Below, in pieces: positions 53,448-63,136 of a DNA stretch of 64,000 bases. Source of the stretch: an uncultured Pirellulaceae bacterium (lineage in GTDB: Bacteria; Planctomycetota; Planctomycetia; Pirellulales; Pirellulaceae); NCBI GenBank assembly GCA_937941455.1, contig CALDHM010000013.1, forward strand, positions 1 to 64,000. The letters are read 5' to 3'. Made by a program: the position numbers and the translations under genes. A model generated the notes under the pieces. It was not told the DNA's origin and did not search any database. It saw only the letters and a list, made by a program, of their open reading frames with translations. The number at the start of each line of letters is the position of its first letter. The first letter of the stretch is position 1.

Positions 53448-55472
53448 CTACTTCGGCATTAGCAAGGCCGCGGAAATGATGGCAGGATTAACCGTGATTT
53501 GTTCTCGGCCAAAATCAACGTTGGTGCGGCCGCGCTCGACCTCCTCGATCAAGACCAGCCATCGTGTGCCCCGACCCATCACGTAGCGTTCAGGCTCAAC
53601 CGGAATCGCAAAGGCCTGTGTGCCTTCGATCAGACGGATATAGTGCTTCGTCTGACCAAGTGTCGCGGCATGGACGACCTCGACGTAGGCAAGGCAAGGT
53701 GTTTCGGGGAGTAAGCCAGGAACCCCCAAACTTCGCAGCGCATGGATATTGTTGATGAACGATAGGCCGGGTTCGGCGACAAGCGATTTGATCTCGGTTT
53801 GCCAGTGCTTGATCTGTTGGTTGAGCGTCAGTTGATCCTCAAGCGGCATCGAATCTCGCTCGTTTCGCAAGATGTCTTTGGCGGTTTGCCAAGCGCGCAA
53901 CAACTCGACGATCTGCAGCACTTCATCTGCCTTGTTGGGACGCCAGTCGAAAATCATGCAACGCCGCCCGCTCAGATTCAAATTACGGCTCAATTCGAAA
54001 TGAGGGCTGCTGGGAGACAGCTCTTTCACGTGCGGAGCTGGAGGCAGGTCCGCGTCGTCAGCAGCAACTCCGCTGGAAATCGATGCGTCGCGATTCCGCC
54101 GTTGAGCTAGTGGCTGAGCTTCGACCTTGCCGACCTGCTTCACCAAATTGCGGATTTCGGCGCCGGAGATCACGAAGGCTGTTTCTGCTAGTGTTCCCCG
54201 AGTCACGACCCCTTGCAATTCGCCATCGATGGAAAAAATGGATGAGCCAAGCACGAGCGGGACCGCCGGTTCGAGCACAAGCCAATTCCGCTCGATATCC
54301 AATTTCTCGCTGAGCAAGGCTTGCCGCTGGCTGTCGGCCAGCTGATTACTGTACGATTCGCCGATGAGTTTACCCTCGCTCAGCCAGGCGACCGACGTCG
54401 TGTCGGGCGGAGTCGCCGCCAACAGGTAAACACCGATGACCGGGGGGTTTTCTGCTATTTTTAGGGTCGATATCACCTCCACCATCTTGCGATTGATCTG
54501 CAAAATCGCCAGGTCGAGCGATTCGTCGGCGGCGAGGATCGATTTGCAAGTATCGACCATCCCCGATGGATTGAAATTGTAAATCATTTGGTTGGGAGCG
54601 AGTCGACAGGTGACTTGATCGGCCCCGTATACCGCCGAATAGCTAGTGACGATCCAACCGCGCGAGTCGATAAGCGTGCCCGTGGTTTTTGTGATTTTGC
54701 CCTCTCTCAAAACCTGCAACTCCAAGATCGATGGATAGATTTTCGGCCACAGCTCGCTCGCCTCGCGGGGGGTGTGAAAGCGAAATTTGGCTGGAGAAAA
54801 CGTCCGTGCCACTTCCTCGGATCTAGCGGTGATGTTTGCCGTGGAGCTGGTCGCGCCGGGGCCAGTTGTATCGGCAGTCGCTACGGGTGGCTGCGATTTT
54901 GATTTCCCCGCCGATTCGGTTGCCGTTTGGTTGGTCGATGCGGTTTCAGCCTTACCGGACAACGTCACTTGTGCAGAAGATTCGACTTGCTGCCGTACTC
55001 TCCAGAAGACCATCATGGCGACCAGCAAGCTGATCGCTACGGCGCTAATAAAGTACACGATCCGATTGCGGCGCCGACGTCTTTGGCGGTCGAAATATCG
55101 CGCGACGTCTCGCGGAGCGGAAGCGATCGCCGGGGTTTCCTTCGCGGTGTTCAAATGATCAGCATTCGGTGGAGTTAAATTAGTCTCCGTATCCGCGACG
55201 GGTACACTGTGGGCAAAAGGAAAATAATCCGGACTGAGCCGCTTGAAAAGTGGCGGCAAGGGGGGGGGAACCGGGAGTTCGGAAAGTGGCGTCGGAGATG
55301 GTTCGTCAGCCGCGAGCTTGTCATCAGCCAGAGGGTCTGCCGTTGTTTCGATTAAAGGCATGGTTTCCGGAGTGAAGCGATGCTGGCAGCGAGCGCAAAC
55401 CACAATTTGGTCCGTCTCCGACAAGGTCACCCAAGACTCGCAAACCGGACACTCTACGCGAAAATTGCTCAC
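53448..55472 (-). CDS. Zinc-ribbon, single-span membrane protein with a degenerate trypsin-like domain
   Basis: The 674-residue protein has an N-terminal MJ0042-like zinc ribbon with Cys 8, 11, 26 and 29, a Pro-rich linker (about 55-120), a membrane helix after a basic run (about 138-160, RIVYFISAVAISLLVAMMVF), and an extracytoplasmic domain of HtrA/trypsin type (about 245-440). The fold signals remain: GTLIDSRGWIVTSYSAV, ESLDLAILQI and LGSSIFSIDGELQGVVTRG. But the His expected in the GWIVTxxH position is absent and the GNSGG serine loop is altered, so it is probably not a protease. The C-terminal 200 residues are unassigned. It could be a sensor or scaffold. Confidence 0.82.
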   Translation of the reverse strand: MSNFRVECPVCESWVTLSETDQIVVCARCQHRFTPETMPLIETTADPLADDKLAADEPSPTPLSELPVPPPLPPLFKRLSPDYFPFAHSVPVADTETNLTPPNADHLNTAKETPAIASAPRDVARYFDRQRRRRRNRIVYFISAVAISLLVAMMVFWRVRQQVESSAQVTLSGKAETASTNQTATESAGKSKSQPPVATADTTGPGATSSTANITARSEEVARTFSPAKFRFHTPREASELWPKIYPSILELQVLREGKITKTTGTLIDSRGWIVTSYSAVYGADQVTCRLAPNQMIYNFNPSGMVDTCKSILAADESLDLAILQINRKMVEVISTLKIAENPPVIGVYLLAATPPDTTSVAWLSEGKLIGESYSNQLADSQRQALLSEKLDIERNWLVLEPAVPLVLGSSIFSIDGELQGVVTRGTLAETAFVISGAEIRNLVKQVGKVEAQPLAQRRNRDASISSGVAADDADLPPAPHVKELSPSSPHFELSRNLNLSGRRCMIFDWRPNKADEVLQIVELLRAWQTAKDILRNERDSMPLEDQLTLNQQIKHWQTEIKSLVAEPGLSFINNIHALRSLGVPGLLPETPCLAYVEVVHAATLGQTKHYIRLIEGTQAFAIPVEPERYVMGRGTRWLVLIEEVERGRTNVDFGREQITVNPAIISAALLMPK

Positions 55473-55650
55473 AAATAGCCCCTCTGCACTTCTCCCTTTC
55501 CTTTATTTTTCGGAAAGTTGTCCCATTATTGCTAAGCTATGGTCGATCGACCATCAAATTTTAAGGGCAATCGGCAAATCTGACTCGTTGGGAATCGCAT
55601 CGCTCCCCGGGAGGACGAGCGACTGCTGGCCCGCATCCTTTCGGTTCCAG

Positions 55651-56799
55651 CTACTCTGCAGCCGAATCGAACGCGACCGTCGACAGATCGACCCCAAGGC
55701 ACTGACGGGCGATGGACCTCAACGCTTCGACGTCCCCCACGAGGTGGATCGTCCGATGTCGATGTTCGTAGTGTTCCAGCGGCGCGAGGGCGAGGGCCGG
55801 TGACAGCGTTTCCAATTCGTAGAAGGGGCCGAGCGGCTCAGCGTCCGCTTGCGGGCCGTCGTTATAAGCGTTCACGACATCCCCCCGCCACGGGTGCTCC
55901 TGCCATTTCCAAAGATTGTTGGTGTAGCCCAGATCGGTTGTCGGCAAGCTGAACTCCACCAGCGTCAAGACTCCACGCTGCGGGTCCCAACTCCCCAGCC
56001 GAGATCGCGCGCGAGGATAGGCGACCCCAATTTTGCTCCGATACTTTCCGTCGCCACGAAACAAGATGACATGGTGCCGCTGGTCGATTCGCAGGCGGGA
56101 TTCATCCAGCGGCCCAAAATAATCAGTGGTGACCACTGGCCCCAATTCTTGCTCCGGACCCGGTCGAAACGGGACGATCATGACCGCCGCGTCCGACGGC
56201 TGAAACATCCCCAGAATCCACAAGGCGGGGAGTCCTGTCGCGTGCGTCCAGGGCAGGTCACCAACGTTGGCAAGCGTCGTTCGGCTCTCGTGGGCAACCA
56301 GTCGCAACGAGTTGTTCAGCGATACGCCGAGAGCCGAGGCCACTTCCTCGCGCTCCAGCAAGATCAACGTCCGATGTAACTCCATTTCGAACCAATGACC
56401 GCTGTGATTTTGCACGCGGGATCGGCCGGTACAGTGCACATGATGATCGTTTACCTCAGTCAGAGAAAACGGCAAGGTATCGATCAATGCCGGGCAACGC
56501 CAGTGTTCGAATCGAAACGGGTGCCCCGGTGGAAAATAGAATGAAAATTGGCCCCCCTCCGGTGCAATCCAGGCTCGATCCTCGCCGCCGTAGAGATTCG
56601 CTTGAGGATGCTCGTGCTGCGTTTCGATCAGTTTACGGTTGATCCAGCCAAAACCTGGGCTGTCGCTGGAAGTCGCCGACGTGACGATCCGCCCTTGCCA
56701 CTGCGGGACGATGGCCGACGTGGCCCCCTCGCGATTCTGCAGGCAGATCACGTCGACGAATTGGGCGAGGAAGTCGAGATCATCTTGAAAACGAGTCAC
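55651..56799 (-). CDS. Conserved hypothetical protein, DUF6786-like
   Basis: The 382-residue protein begins at GTG 56799. It has a beta-rich composition with no signal peptide or membrane segment. Recognisable stretches are NLYGGEDRAWIAPEGGQFSF and ESRTTLANVGDLPWTHATGL, which I associate from memory with the DUF6786 family. The fold may be mutarotase-like, judging by EGGQFSF and the many beta strands, but no catalytic site is identified. It is 31 bases downstream of the PQQ-propeller gene on the same strand, so the two probably share a message. Confidence 0.7.
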   Translation of the reverse strand: MTRFQDDLDFLAQFVDVICLQNREGATSAIVPQWQGRIVTSATSSDSPGFGWINRKLIETQHEHPQANLYGGEDRAWIAPEGGQFSFYFPPGHPFRFEHWRCPALIDTLPFSLTEVNDHHVHCTGRSRVQNHSGHWFEMELHRTLILLEREEVASALGVSLNNSLRLVAHESRTTLANVGDLPWTHATGLPALWILGMFQPSDAAVMIVPFRPGPEQELGPVVTTDYFGPLDESRLRIDQRHHVILFRGDGKYRSKIGVAYPRARSRLGSWDPQRGVLTLVEFSLPTTDLGYTNNLWKWQEHPWRGDVVNAYNDGPQADAEPLGPFYELETLSPALALAPLEHYEHRHRTIHLVGDVEALRSIARQCLGVDLSTVAFDSAAE

Positions 56800-56830
56800 T
56801 GCTGGGTTGGTTGGTTGTCGTGAGCCGTGA

Positions 56831-58174
56831 TTATTTTGGTTCCCGCAGGTCGACGCAGATCATTTCTTTATCATTGCGCCAAAAGAGATGGCCGTTCGCG
56901 AATGCCGGATGACACCACAGCACCTTGCCACCAAACTCGGGATGAGTCGGTTCGAGCAGTTTCACGCTCGAAATTTTAGTGTACGACTCGGGGGTCAGTC
57001 GTGCGATCGCTAACTCTCCCGTTTGGCCAGCAATGAAATAAACATCACCGTTTTTGACCAGGAAACCCGTACCGCTGTTGCGGGGACGTTCCCCGGTCGT
57101 CGGTTCGGTCGTGCCCCAAACGCGTTCGCCCGTTTCCAAGTGCAAACACCGCAACGTCCCGTCCCGATCGACCCCGAAAATGTGCCCAAGTTCGATGACG
57201 AACGGGCTGTGGACTGGATGGAAGCCTTTGCCGCTCCATATCGTTTCCGCCGCTGGCCGATCCTCGGCAAGTTTGACGAGCAAGCTGGCCGTACCAATCC
57301 CTGCGATCAAAACCTTGTCTTCGTAGTGGTAGGGGGCCACGATCGACATGCCGTATTGCGGCACGCAAGGAACAGACCAATAAACTTCACCTGTTTCCGG
57401 ATCCAATGAATTCAGCTTCTCAGGATCCCAGATCAGCAGCTGTTCGTGGCCGCCATATTCGATCAGGGTGGGGGGGCAATAACCAGGAGACTCGGCCGCA
57501 ACACTGTGCCAGATTTCGCGACCGGTTTGTTTATCAAAACAGACGGCCGTCGCTGGCCGGCCATCGTCGCCCACCCCACCGACAATGCAATACAAGTGAT
57601 CCCCGTGAACTAAGGGATGAGCGGCATAGCCCCAGATGGGGATTTCCCCGACGCGATAGTCCTTCGGCAAATCGCGTTCCCACACAACCTCCCCATCGCT
57701 CAATCGCAAACACATCAGCCGACCCATGGCCCCTAAACAAAAGACGAAGTCGTCGGAAATCGTCGGGGTACATCGGGGTCCGGCCGGATACGAAATCCGA
57801 TAATCGCAGCGGTACTCGCGCTTCCACAAGGGCTTCCCAGTGGCGGCCTCGAAACATAAGACCCGTTCCGTTCCTGTCAACTCATTCCGCAAACTGGGGT
57901 TCGGTGTGGGGTCCCCCGATTCCAGCACGTAGTCCATCACGACCACCTTCCCCGCCGAAACAGCAGGACCTGCGTAACCGCCGGCGATCGGGACGTGCCA
58001 AACCACGGGCGGGCCTCCGGCGGGAAACGATCGTACGATACCCGCCTCGTTCCAAGTGCTATTTCGCCTCGGACCGAGCCATTGCGGCCAGTCCTCTTGG
58101 GCAACCAAACAAGCAAGACTGCTCCACAGCATCAACACGAGGCTGAAACTCGGGACAAACCGTCGCACTAACAT
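56831..58174 (-). CDS. Secreted PQQ-like beta-propeller protein
   Basis: The 447-residue protein starts at ATG 58174, eight bases after GGGAGG, and has a signal peptide (about 1-26). Seven to eight propeller blades follow, with repeated Trp-docking-like phrases: DWPQWLGPRRNSTW, AATGKPLWKREY, LSDGEVVWERDL, KQTGREIWHSVA, PETGEVYWSVPC, LETGERVWGTTE. PQQ-binding enzyme residues are not evident, so it is more likely a WD/PQQ-fold binding protein, a kind abundant in planctomycetes. It acts outside the cytoplasm; partner unknown. Confidence 0.9.
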   Translation of the reverse strand: MLVRRFVPSFSLVLMLWSSLACLVAQEDWPQWLGPRRNSTWNEAGIVRSFPAGGPPVVWHVPIAGGYAGPAVSAGKVVVMDYVLESGDPTPNPSLRNELTGTERVLCFEAATGKPLWKREYRCDYRISYPAGPRCTPTISDDFVFCLGAMGRLMCLRLSDGEVVWERDLPKDYRVGEIPIWGYAAHPLVHGDHLYCIVGGVGDDGRPATAVCFDKQTGREIWHSVAAESPGYCPPTLIEYGGHEQLLIWDPEKLNSLDPETGEVYWSVPCVPQYGMSIVAPYHYEDKVLIAGIGTASLLVKLAEDRPAAETIWSGKGFHPVHSPFVIELGHIFGVDRDGTLRCLHLETGERVWGTTEPTTGERPRNSGTGFLVKNGDVYFIAGQTGELAIARLTPESYTKISSVKLLEPTHPEFGGKVLWCHPAFANGHLFWRNDKEMICVDLREPK

Positions 58175-58439
58175 CAGACCGACCTCCCCTGGAACAACCA
58201 TGATCTTTCTCGACAACCTCCGCAGCGGTCACGCCACGCCCGACTGCATTGTAGCCGACGCGCTGGCTGGCAACTATCTTCGGTCAGCGACAATCCTCGC
58301 AGCCCCAACGAGACGGTAACCTGTCGCTGTGGGGGAGCGTAGCCAGTTGCCCAGAACGGCCGCCATCTGGCATAATGCCTTGCCGCGAAGAAACTTCAGA
58401 AAAACCACAACGACAACTATAAATTTCGAGGAAAAACCG

Positions 58440-59939
58440 ATGTCCGATACCGCGATCGCGAAAGTTTCGACCACTACCGCCAATACCTCCGGGAAAGTTC
58501 CCATCACGGTCGCGCGCGGCGACGGGATCGGTCCTGAAATCATGGACGCGACGTTGCGGATTTTAGAGGCGGCAGGAGCCCGATTGGCCATCGAAGAAAT
58601 CGAAATCGGCGAACAAGTCTATGCTCGCGGCAACTCCGCCGGCATCGAGCCGCAGGCCTGGGAAAGTCTGCGGCGAACCAAGGTGTTTCTCAAGGCCCCG
58701 ATCACGACCCCGCAGGGCGGCGGGGTGAAATCCCTCAACGTGACGACCCGCAAGGCTCTCGGGTTGTACGCCAACATTCGGCCCTGCGTTTCCTATGCCC
58801 CGTATATCGAAACGAAGCACCCCCAGATGGACGTCGTGATCGTCCGCGAAAACGAGGAAGATCTCTACGCCGGCATCGAGCACCAACAATCCGACGAGGT
58901 CGTGCAATGCCTCAAGGTAATTTCGCGACCAGGTTGCGAGAAGATCATCCGCTACGCCTTCGAATATGCCGTGCAGAATAACCGCCACAAGGTAACCTGC
59001 TTCACAAAAGATAACATCATGAAGCTTACCGATGGGCTGTTCCACAAGGTCTTCGATGAGATCGGCGTTGAATACCCGAACATCGAAAAGGAACACTGGA
59101 TCATCGACATCGGCGCCGCTAAACTCGCTGATAGCCCTGAAGCCTTTGACGTGGTGGTCATGCCGAATTTATATGGTGACATCTTGTCGGACGTCGCTGC
59201 CCAAATCGCGGGCAGCGTGGGACTTGCGGGCTCGGCCAACATCGGCGCCCAATGCGCGATGTTCGAGGCGATCCACGGATCTGCTCCGCGCCGGGCCAAT
59301 CAAAATCTAGCCAATCCCTCCGGTTTGCTCCTCGGGAGCGTGATGATGCTGGTCCATATCGGTCAGTCCGATATCGCCGAAAAGGTCCATAACGCTTGGC
59401 TGCGCACCATCGAGGACGGGATCCACACCTATGACATCTTCCAAGAGGGAATCAGCTCGCAGAAGGTCGGCACGCGCGAATTCGCCGATGCGGTCATCGC
59501 TCGGCTGGGCCAGCGCCCCGAGTCGCTGAAAGCGGTTAAGTACAACGCCTCCAGGTCACTAGCTTCGGTCAGCCAGGCGCGTCCGCCGGCTCGCAAACAA
59601 TTGCTGGGAGTCGACATCTTCTTCCATTGGAACGAAGATGACCGCAACCCGAACGTTTTGGGGAAGAAATTAGAGCAAGTAACCGGCACCGTAGCCAATA
59701 CGCAGCTGAAAATGATCAGCAATCGCGGCGTTAAAGTCTATCCGGACGGTTTCCCGGAAACCTTCTGCACCGACCACTGGCGCTGCCGCTTCCTGAAGAC
59801 CGACGGCTCCGACATGACCCACACCGAGGTGATCGAATTGCTCAAGGCTGTGCAGGCCGCCGGGCTCGATTTCATCAAGACCGAACACCTGTGCGCGTTT
59901 GACGGCGTCAAAAGCTATTCCCTCGGCCAGGGCGAATAA
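58440..59939 (+). CDS. icd: Isocitrate dehydrogenase, Thermus-type long form
   Basis: The 499-residue decarboxylating dehydrogenase converts isocitrate to 2-oxoglutarate in the TCA cycle. It has GDGIGPEIMDATLRIL, KAPITTPQGGGVKSLNVT and ALGLYANIRPCVSYAP (substrate Arg and Ser), NLYGDILSD (metal) and HGSAPRRANQNLANPSGLLL. The C-terminal extension of about 150 residues (GVDIFFHWNEDDRNPNVLG, CTDHWRCRFLKTDGSD) marks the long form known from Thermus and related bacteria. The start at 58440 follows CGAGGAAAA; an in-frame extension to 58329 lacks this. NADP or NAD preference is not decided from sequence. Confidence 0.94.
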   Translation: MSDTAIAKVSTTTANTSGKVPITVARGDGIGPEIMDATLRILEAAGARLAIEEIEIGEQVYARGNSAGIEPQAWESLRRTKVFLKAPITTPQGGGVKSLNVTTRKALGLYANIRPCVSYAPYIETKHPQMDVVIVRENEEDLYAGIEHQQSDEVVQCLKVISRPGCEKIIRYAFEYAVQNNRHKVTCFTKDNIMKLTDGLFHKVFDEIGVEYPNIEKEHWIIDIGAAKLADSPEAFDVVVMPNLYGDILSDVAAQIAGSVGLAGSANIGAQCAMFEAIHGSAPRRANQNLANPSGLLLGSVMMLVHIGQSDIAEKVHNAWLRTIEDGIHTYDIFQEGISSQKVGTREFADAVIARLGQRPESLKAVKYNASRSLASVSQARPPARKQLLGVDIFFHWNEDDRNPNVLGKKLEQVTGTVANTQLKMISNRGVKVYPDGFPETFCTDHWRCRFLKTDGSDMTHTEVIELLKAVQAAGLDFIKTEHLCAFDGVKSYSLGQGE

Positions 59940-60038
59940 CGTCTTGTTCCGAAAATATCACTGCGGGCGGCCGGAATTATAACAACCGGCTGGCATCGTC
60001 TCCCCGTCTGTAAATCGCGCGTTGCCGACAGTTGCCAG

Positions 60039-62738
60039 CTACCGATCGGCGTAGACGCGCGTGCTCTCTTGCTTCGTCAAGTTGACGTCACGCTCGCGCG
60101 TGTGCAAGTTTGCCGAGACACGATGTTCCCCAGCAGCCGTCCCCACGGCCTCGATATCCACCACAAGCTCTTCCCCGGGATTGATGCTGGTGATCGGCAC
60201 GAACTTGACTGCCTGACCTTGAATGTCGTGACGCAGCTCCCCATCGACACGAACCGGCCGTAAGCCGTCGGCCATCTGCACCTCGAGGCAAACCTCCGTC
60301 GCGGGCTTCGTCCCCTGATTCACGATTCGGATGCGATAACTGGTGTTTTCGCCGACCTCGATCGGGTCTGTCGTGTCCCGAATGTCGAAAAACACATCGA
60401 CCAGATGCTCGATCGTCAGCCCCTGGCGGTAGCTGATATTCTGCTTCAGATCCGCCGAAGTACGAAATTCGATTTCATGATTGCCGGTCTCGATCGGCAA
60501 GGTGGTTAACGCGACGCTGGCCGATTGTCCGGGCGACAGTTCCGCCAAGCTCCAATACACGCTGTGGGATCCGGGATCATACTGTCCTCGGTTGTTCGCC
60601 GATACGAACTGCACGCCGCGGGGCAGCCTTGCCACGATATCGACGTTGGTTGCAGGGGCGGTTCCGGAATTGCCGACCGAGTAGGTATGGGCTGCCTCAC
60701 GTTTCAGAAAACGTCGCGATGGTCCAGTGATTTGACCGTCCAGCTTCGGGGCGACGACCTCCATCTCGATGCGATGCCGGGCCTCCAATCCCCCCCCACC
60801 CGTGACCATCACCACATTCTCGAACTTGCCCGCTTCGATCGCCGTCAAGCTGAGGCTGATTTCCTTAGACTTGCCCGGCGGAATGGTGCCGATCGGATAT
60901 TCCAAATCCCGAAACTCGTCGTTGAACTTGAGCTGTTTCGGGACGCGCTCCAACAGCAACACGTCTGTGGCCGGCCCATCGCCGCGGTTGTGGACCGCGA
61001 ACCGCAGGGTCACTTGATTGCCGATCAAAACTTTGGCAGGGCCAAAGTGCTCGACCGACAGCTCCGGGCGCGTGACTCGGGTGCGGGCCGAAGCCTGTGT
61101 CGAAAACGTTACCTGAGCCACAGAGCCAATCTCGCCCGGGCGAATCGGCCGTAACTCGAGCTCTAGCGAACGTTCTTCGCCGGGAGCCAGCTGCCCGAGG
61201 ACCCACTGTACCTTACCATCGGATGTGCGGTGAGTCGCTGCCGGAGTGGCGTTGACGAATTCGGCGCCGGCCGGAATCTGATCCGTGACGACGACCTCCG
61301 ATGCTGCAGCCTGACCGACGTTACGTACTACCAGCTTGAATTTCGCATTTTGGTGGACTTGGATTTCTGCCGGAGCGACCTTTTCGATGGTCAGCGATGG
61401 TCGTTGCAAGCCTTCTAAGGCCGCCTCGCCAGGAGTGCCCCGGGTCGCGGCGGGCAGTAGATTGATCGCCGGACGGGTCTCCAAACTGGACGTGGCCGGA
61501 ATCACGGGTAGACTCGCCCCAATTTCGCTCCGAGGGGGGGGAACCAGCGGGGCAGATCGCAACGCAGGCTCGCTCGCAGTCGGCTGGCTAGTCGCAGCGA
61601 AACCGCTTCCACCAACGTCTTTGGTTTGAGGAATTTGGGTCGGGTACTGAATCTGCGGTGCCGCAGACGGGTCGGCGTTTGAAGGGGTCGAGCTGACTGC
61701 GTCGCCGAAACGTTTACCGTCAAAGGAGCCCCCAAGAGATGAATTCATAGTTCCGGCGGGCGGTAAGGGTACCTGGGGCGGCAAGGAAGATCCTCCTTGT
61801 GAGACGCCTACCCTCGCCGGAGACGCGGCCGCGTTGTCGCCGATCGACACGGGGGTTTGAGTCGTGCCGGTTTTGCCGGGTGGACTCGCTTGATCTTTGT
61901 CCTTGAGCAGTGTCTGCTCTTTGTCTGCAGGTGATTCCTGAGGGGACGTGAACGTCTTGACTGGCGGTAGCACCGGAGTCGCCGTCGGTGGACTTGTTCC
62001 GCTCTCTGTGGGCTGAGCCAACTGCGGTGCGGAGACGGTGAGCGGCGGCAGGCTTCGCGGAGTTTTTACCGCAAGATTCTCTTGGGTGGTTGTTTCGAGC
62101 CCGAATTTTCGAGGTGGCGGAGGTTCAAAGCCCCCACCGGCGGGCAGGTTGGGAGCCGAGCCACTTGATGGATTGGGCTGGACCGTCGGGGCAGGCGAAC
62201 CGCTGGAGAACGATTCTTCGCCGCTTGGAGCGGCTCTCAGCCGATTGTCGGCGATATTCGCAACGGACGAGCTTGGCACCTGATCCTCAGCCTGCGACTT
62301 GGATCCTGTTTCTGCAGGTGGTCCATTACCTCCGGACGTTTTTCCGGATGCGTTGATGATTGGATTTTTAGTCGGGCTGCTAGTTTCTTGGGATGATCCA
62401 TCGGTAGCAGGCGAGACTGCACTGGCCCTGATGATCGGGACCGAACCACCCGCTTGGACGGACTCGAAGTTCGATGAAGCCATCGGGGTGGGGGCTGCGT
62501 TGGTAGGAATGTTAGCGACCGCTGCCGAATCATTATCGGAGGACTCGACAAGCTTTTGAGCTTCACCGTCTTGCACTTCCGCAGTGTCGTGGCGAGCAAG
62601 AATTTTCGGCCTGCTGAGGGAATGAGTTACCGCAAAGGTACCGACGGAAACAAATAGCCCCAGCGCTATCACGCGGCCCAGAAATCCACGGCTCATGCCC
62701 ATGGTTTTCGTTTCGTCGAGGTTTTGTTGGGAAGTCAT
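60039..62738 (-). CDS. Large exported/anchored protein with DUF11-type repeats
   Basis: The 899-residue protein has an N-terminal membrane helix or uncleaved signal (about 18-38, FLGRVIALGLFVSVGTFAV), then a Ser/Pro/Thr-rich low-complexity region (about 45-450), then at least four DUF11-like Ig-fold repeats (about 455-890). The repeats show paired phrases: LVVRNVGQAAASEVVVTDQI, RFAVHNRGDGPATDVLLLER, YSVGNSGTAPATNVDIVARL, YRIRIVNQGTKPATEVCLEV. Such proteins are cell-surface structural or adhesion components. ATG 62738 has GAGGA just upstream; an in-frame start at 62822 adds 28 residues. It is monocistronic. Confidence 0.9.
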   Translation of the reverse strand: MTSQQNLDETKTMGMSRGFLGRVIALGLFVSVGTFAVTHSLSRPKILARHDTAEVQDGEAQKLVESSDNDSAAVANIPTNAAPTPMASSNFESVQAGGSVPIIRASAVSPATDGSSQETSSPTKNPIINASGKTSGGNGPPAETGSKSQAEDQVPSSSVANIADNRLRAAPSGEESFSSGSPAPTVQPNPSSGSAPNLPAGGGFEPPPPRKFGLETTTQENLAVKTPRSLPPLTVSAPQLAQPTESGTSPPTATPVLPPVKTFTSPQESPADKEQTLLKDKDQASPPGKTGTTQTPVSIGDNAAASPARVGVSQGGSSLPPQVPLPPAGTMNSSLGGSFDGKRFGDAVSSTPSNADPSAAPQIQYPTQIPQTKDVGGSGFAATSQPTASEPALRSAPLVPPPRSEIGASLPVIPATSSLETRPAINLLPAATRGTPGEAALEGLQRPSLTIEKVAPAEIQVHQNAKFKLVVRNVGQAAASEVVVTDQIPAGAEFVNATPAATHRTSDGKVQWVLGQLAPGEERSLELELRPIRPGEIGSVAQVTFSTQASARTRVTRPELSVEHFGPAKVLIGNQVTLRFAVHNRGDGPATDVLLLERVPKQLKFNDEFRDLEYPIGTIPPGKSKEISLSLTAIEAGKFENVVMVTGGGGLEARHRIEMEVVAPKLDGQITGPSRRFLKREAAHTYSVGNSGTAPATNVDIVARLPRGVQFVSANNRGQYDPGSHSVYWSLAELSPGQSASVALTTLPIETGNHEIEFRTSADLKQNISYRQGLTIEHLVDVFFDIRDTTDPIEVGENTSYRIRIVNQGTKPATEVCLEVQMADGLRPVRVDGELRHDIQGQAVKFVPITSINPGEELVVDIEAVGTAAGEHRVSANLHTRERDVNLTKQESTRVYADR

Positions 62739-63135
62739 CGTCCTCGTTCCTTCGAGTCCCCCAATCGCCGTTCCTGGCGCATTTTCGCTCCGCGTCTCAA
62801 TCACACGAAAAAACGCGGTCAATCATGGTGGTAGAAAACATCAAAAGCTAACAAAACAAGGGCATTTTTCCCAGACCAACGAAACCGGTGATAGCACTCG
62901 TAACCGGGACGGTTTTCAACTCCATTTTCCCCAATCGAATCGACCAGGTGGGATCGGCCGGAACAAGCTTGGTGTGTTCCCCCACACTCTCTCCGAAAGA
63001 GTGGAATTGGCAATTTCTGACACCGTTTGAAAACGACCTTGGACTTTCTTCCCTCTCCCTCCTCGAGCGGCGTCGCGCCAAGGCCAATGAGGAGAATCTG
63101 TTTCACTCCCCTCTCCCTCGGTGAGAGTCGGCCCG
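62739..63135. other. Intergenic region between DUF11 gene and DHS-like gene
   Basis: This 397-base region contains the fuller copy of the second dispersed repeat at its right end. No gene or stable RNA is seen; the open frames on both strands translate the repeat. Confidence 0.5.
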
Positions 63136-63136
63136 C
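63056..63136 (-). repeat. Second dispersed repeat, fuller copy
   Basis: The reverse strand of 63056-63089 matches 10907-10940 at 32 of 34 positions. The block GCGGGCCGAC at the other end (63127-63136) also recurs, but with about 40 bases between the blocks that are missing in the other copy. It reaches the DHS-like stop codon. Confidence 0.65.

Noticed and set aside
62819-63106. A frame with LIGLGATPLEEGE resembling one at 10.9 kb
   Set aside because: This is translation of the second dispersed repeat.
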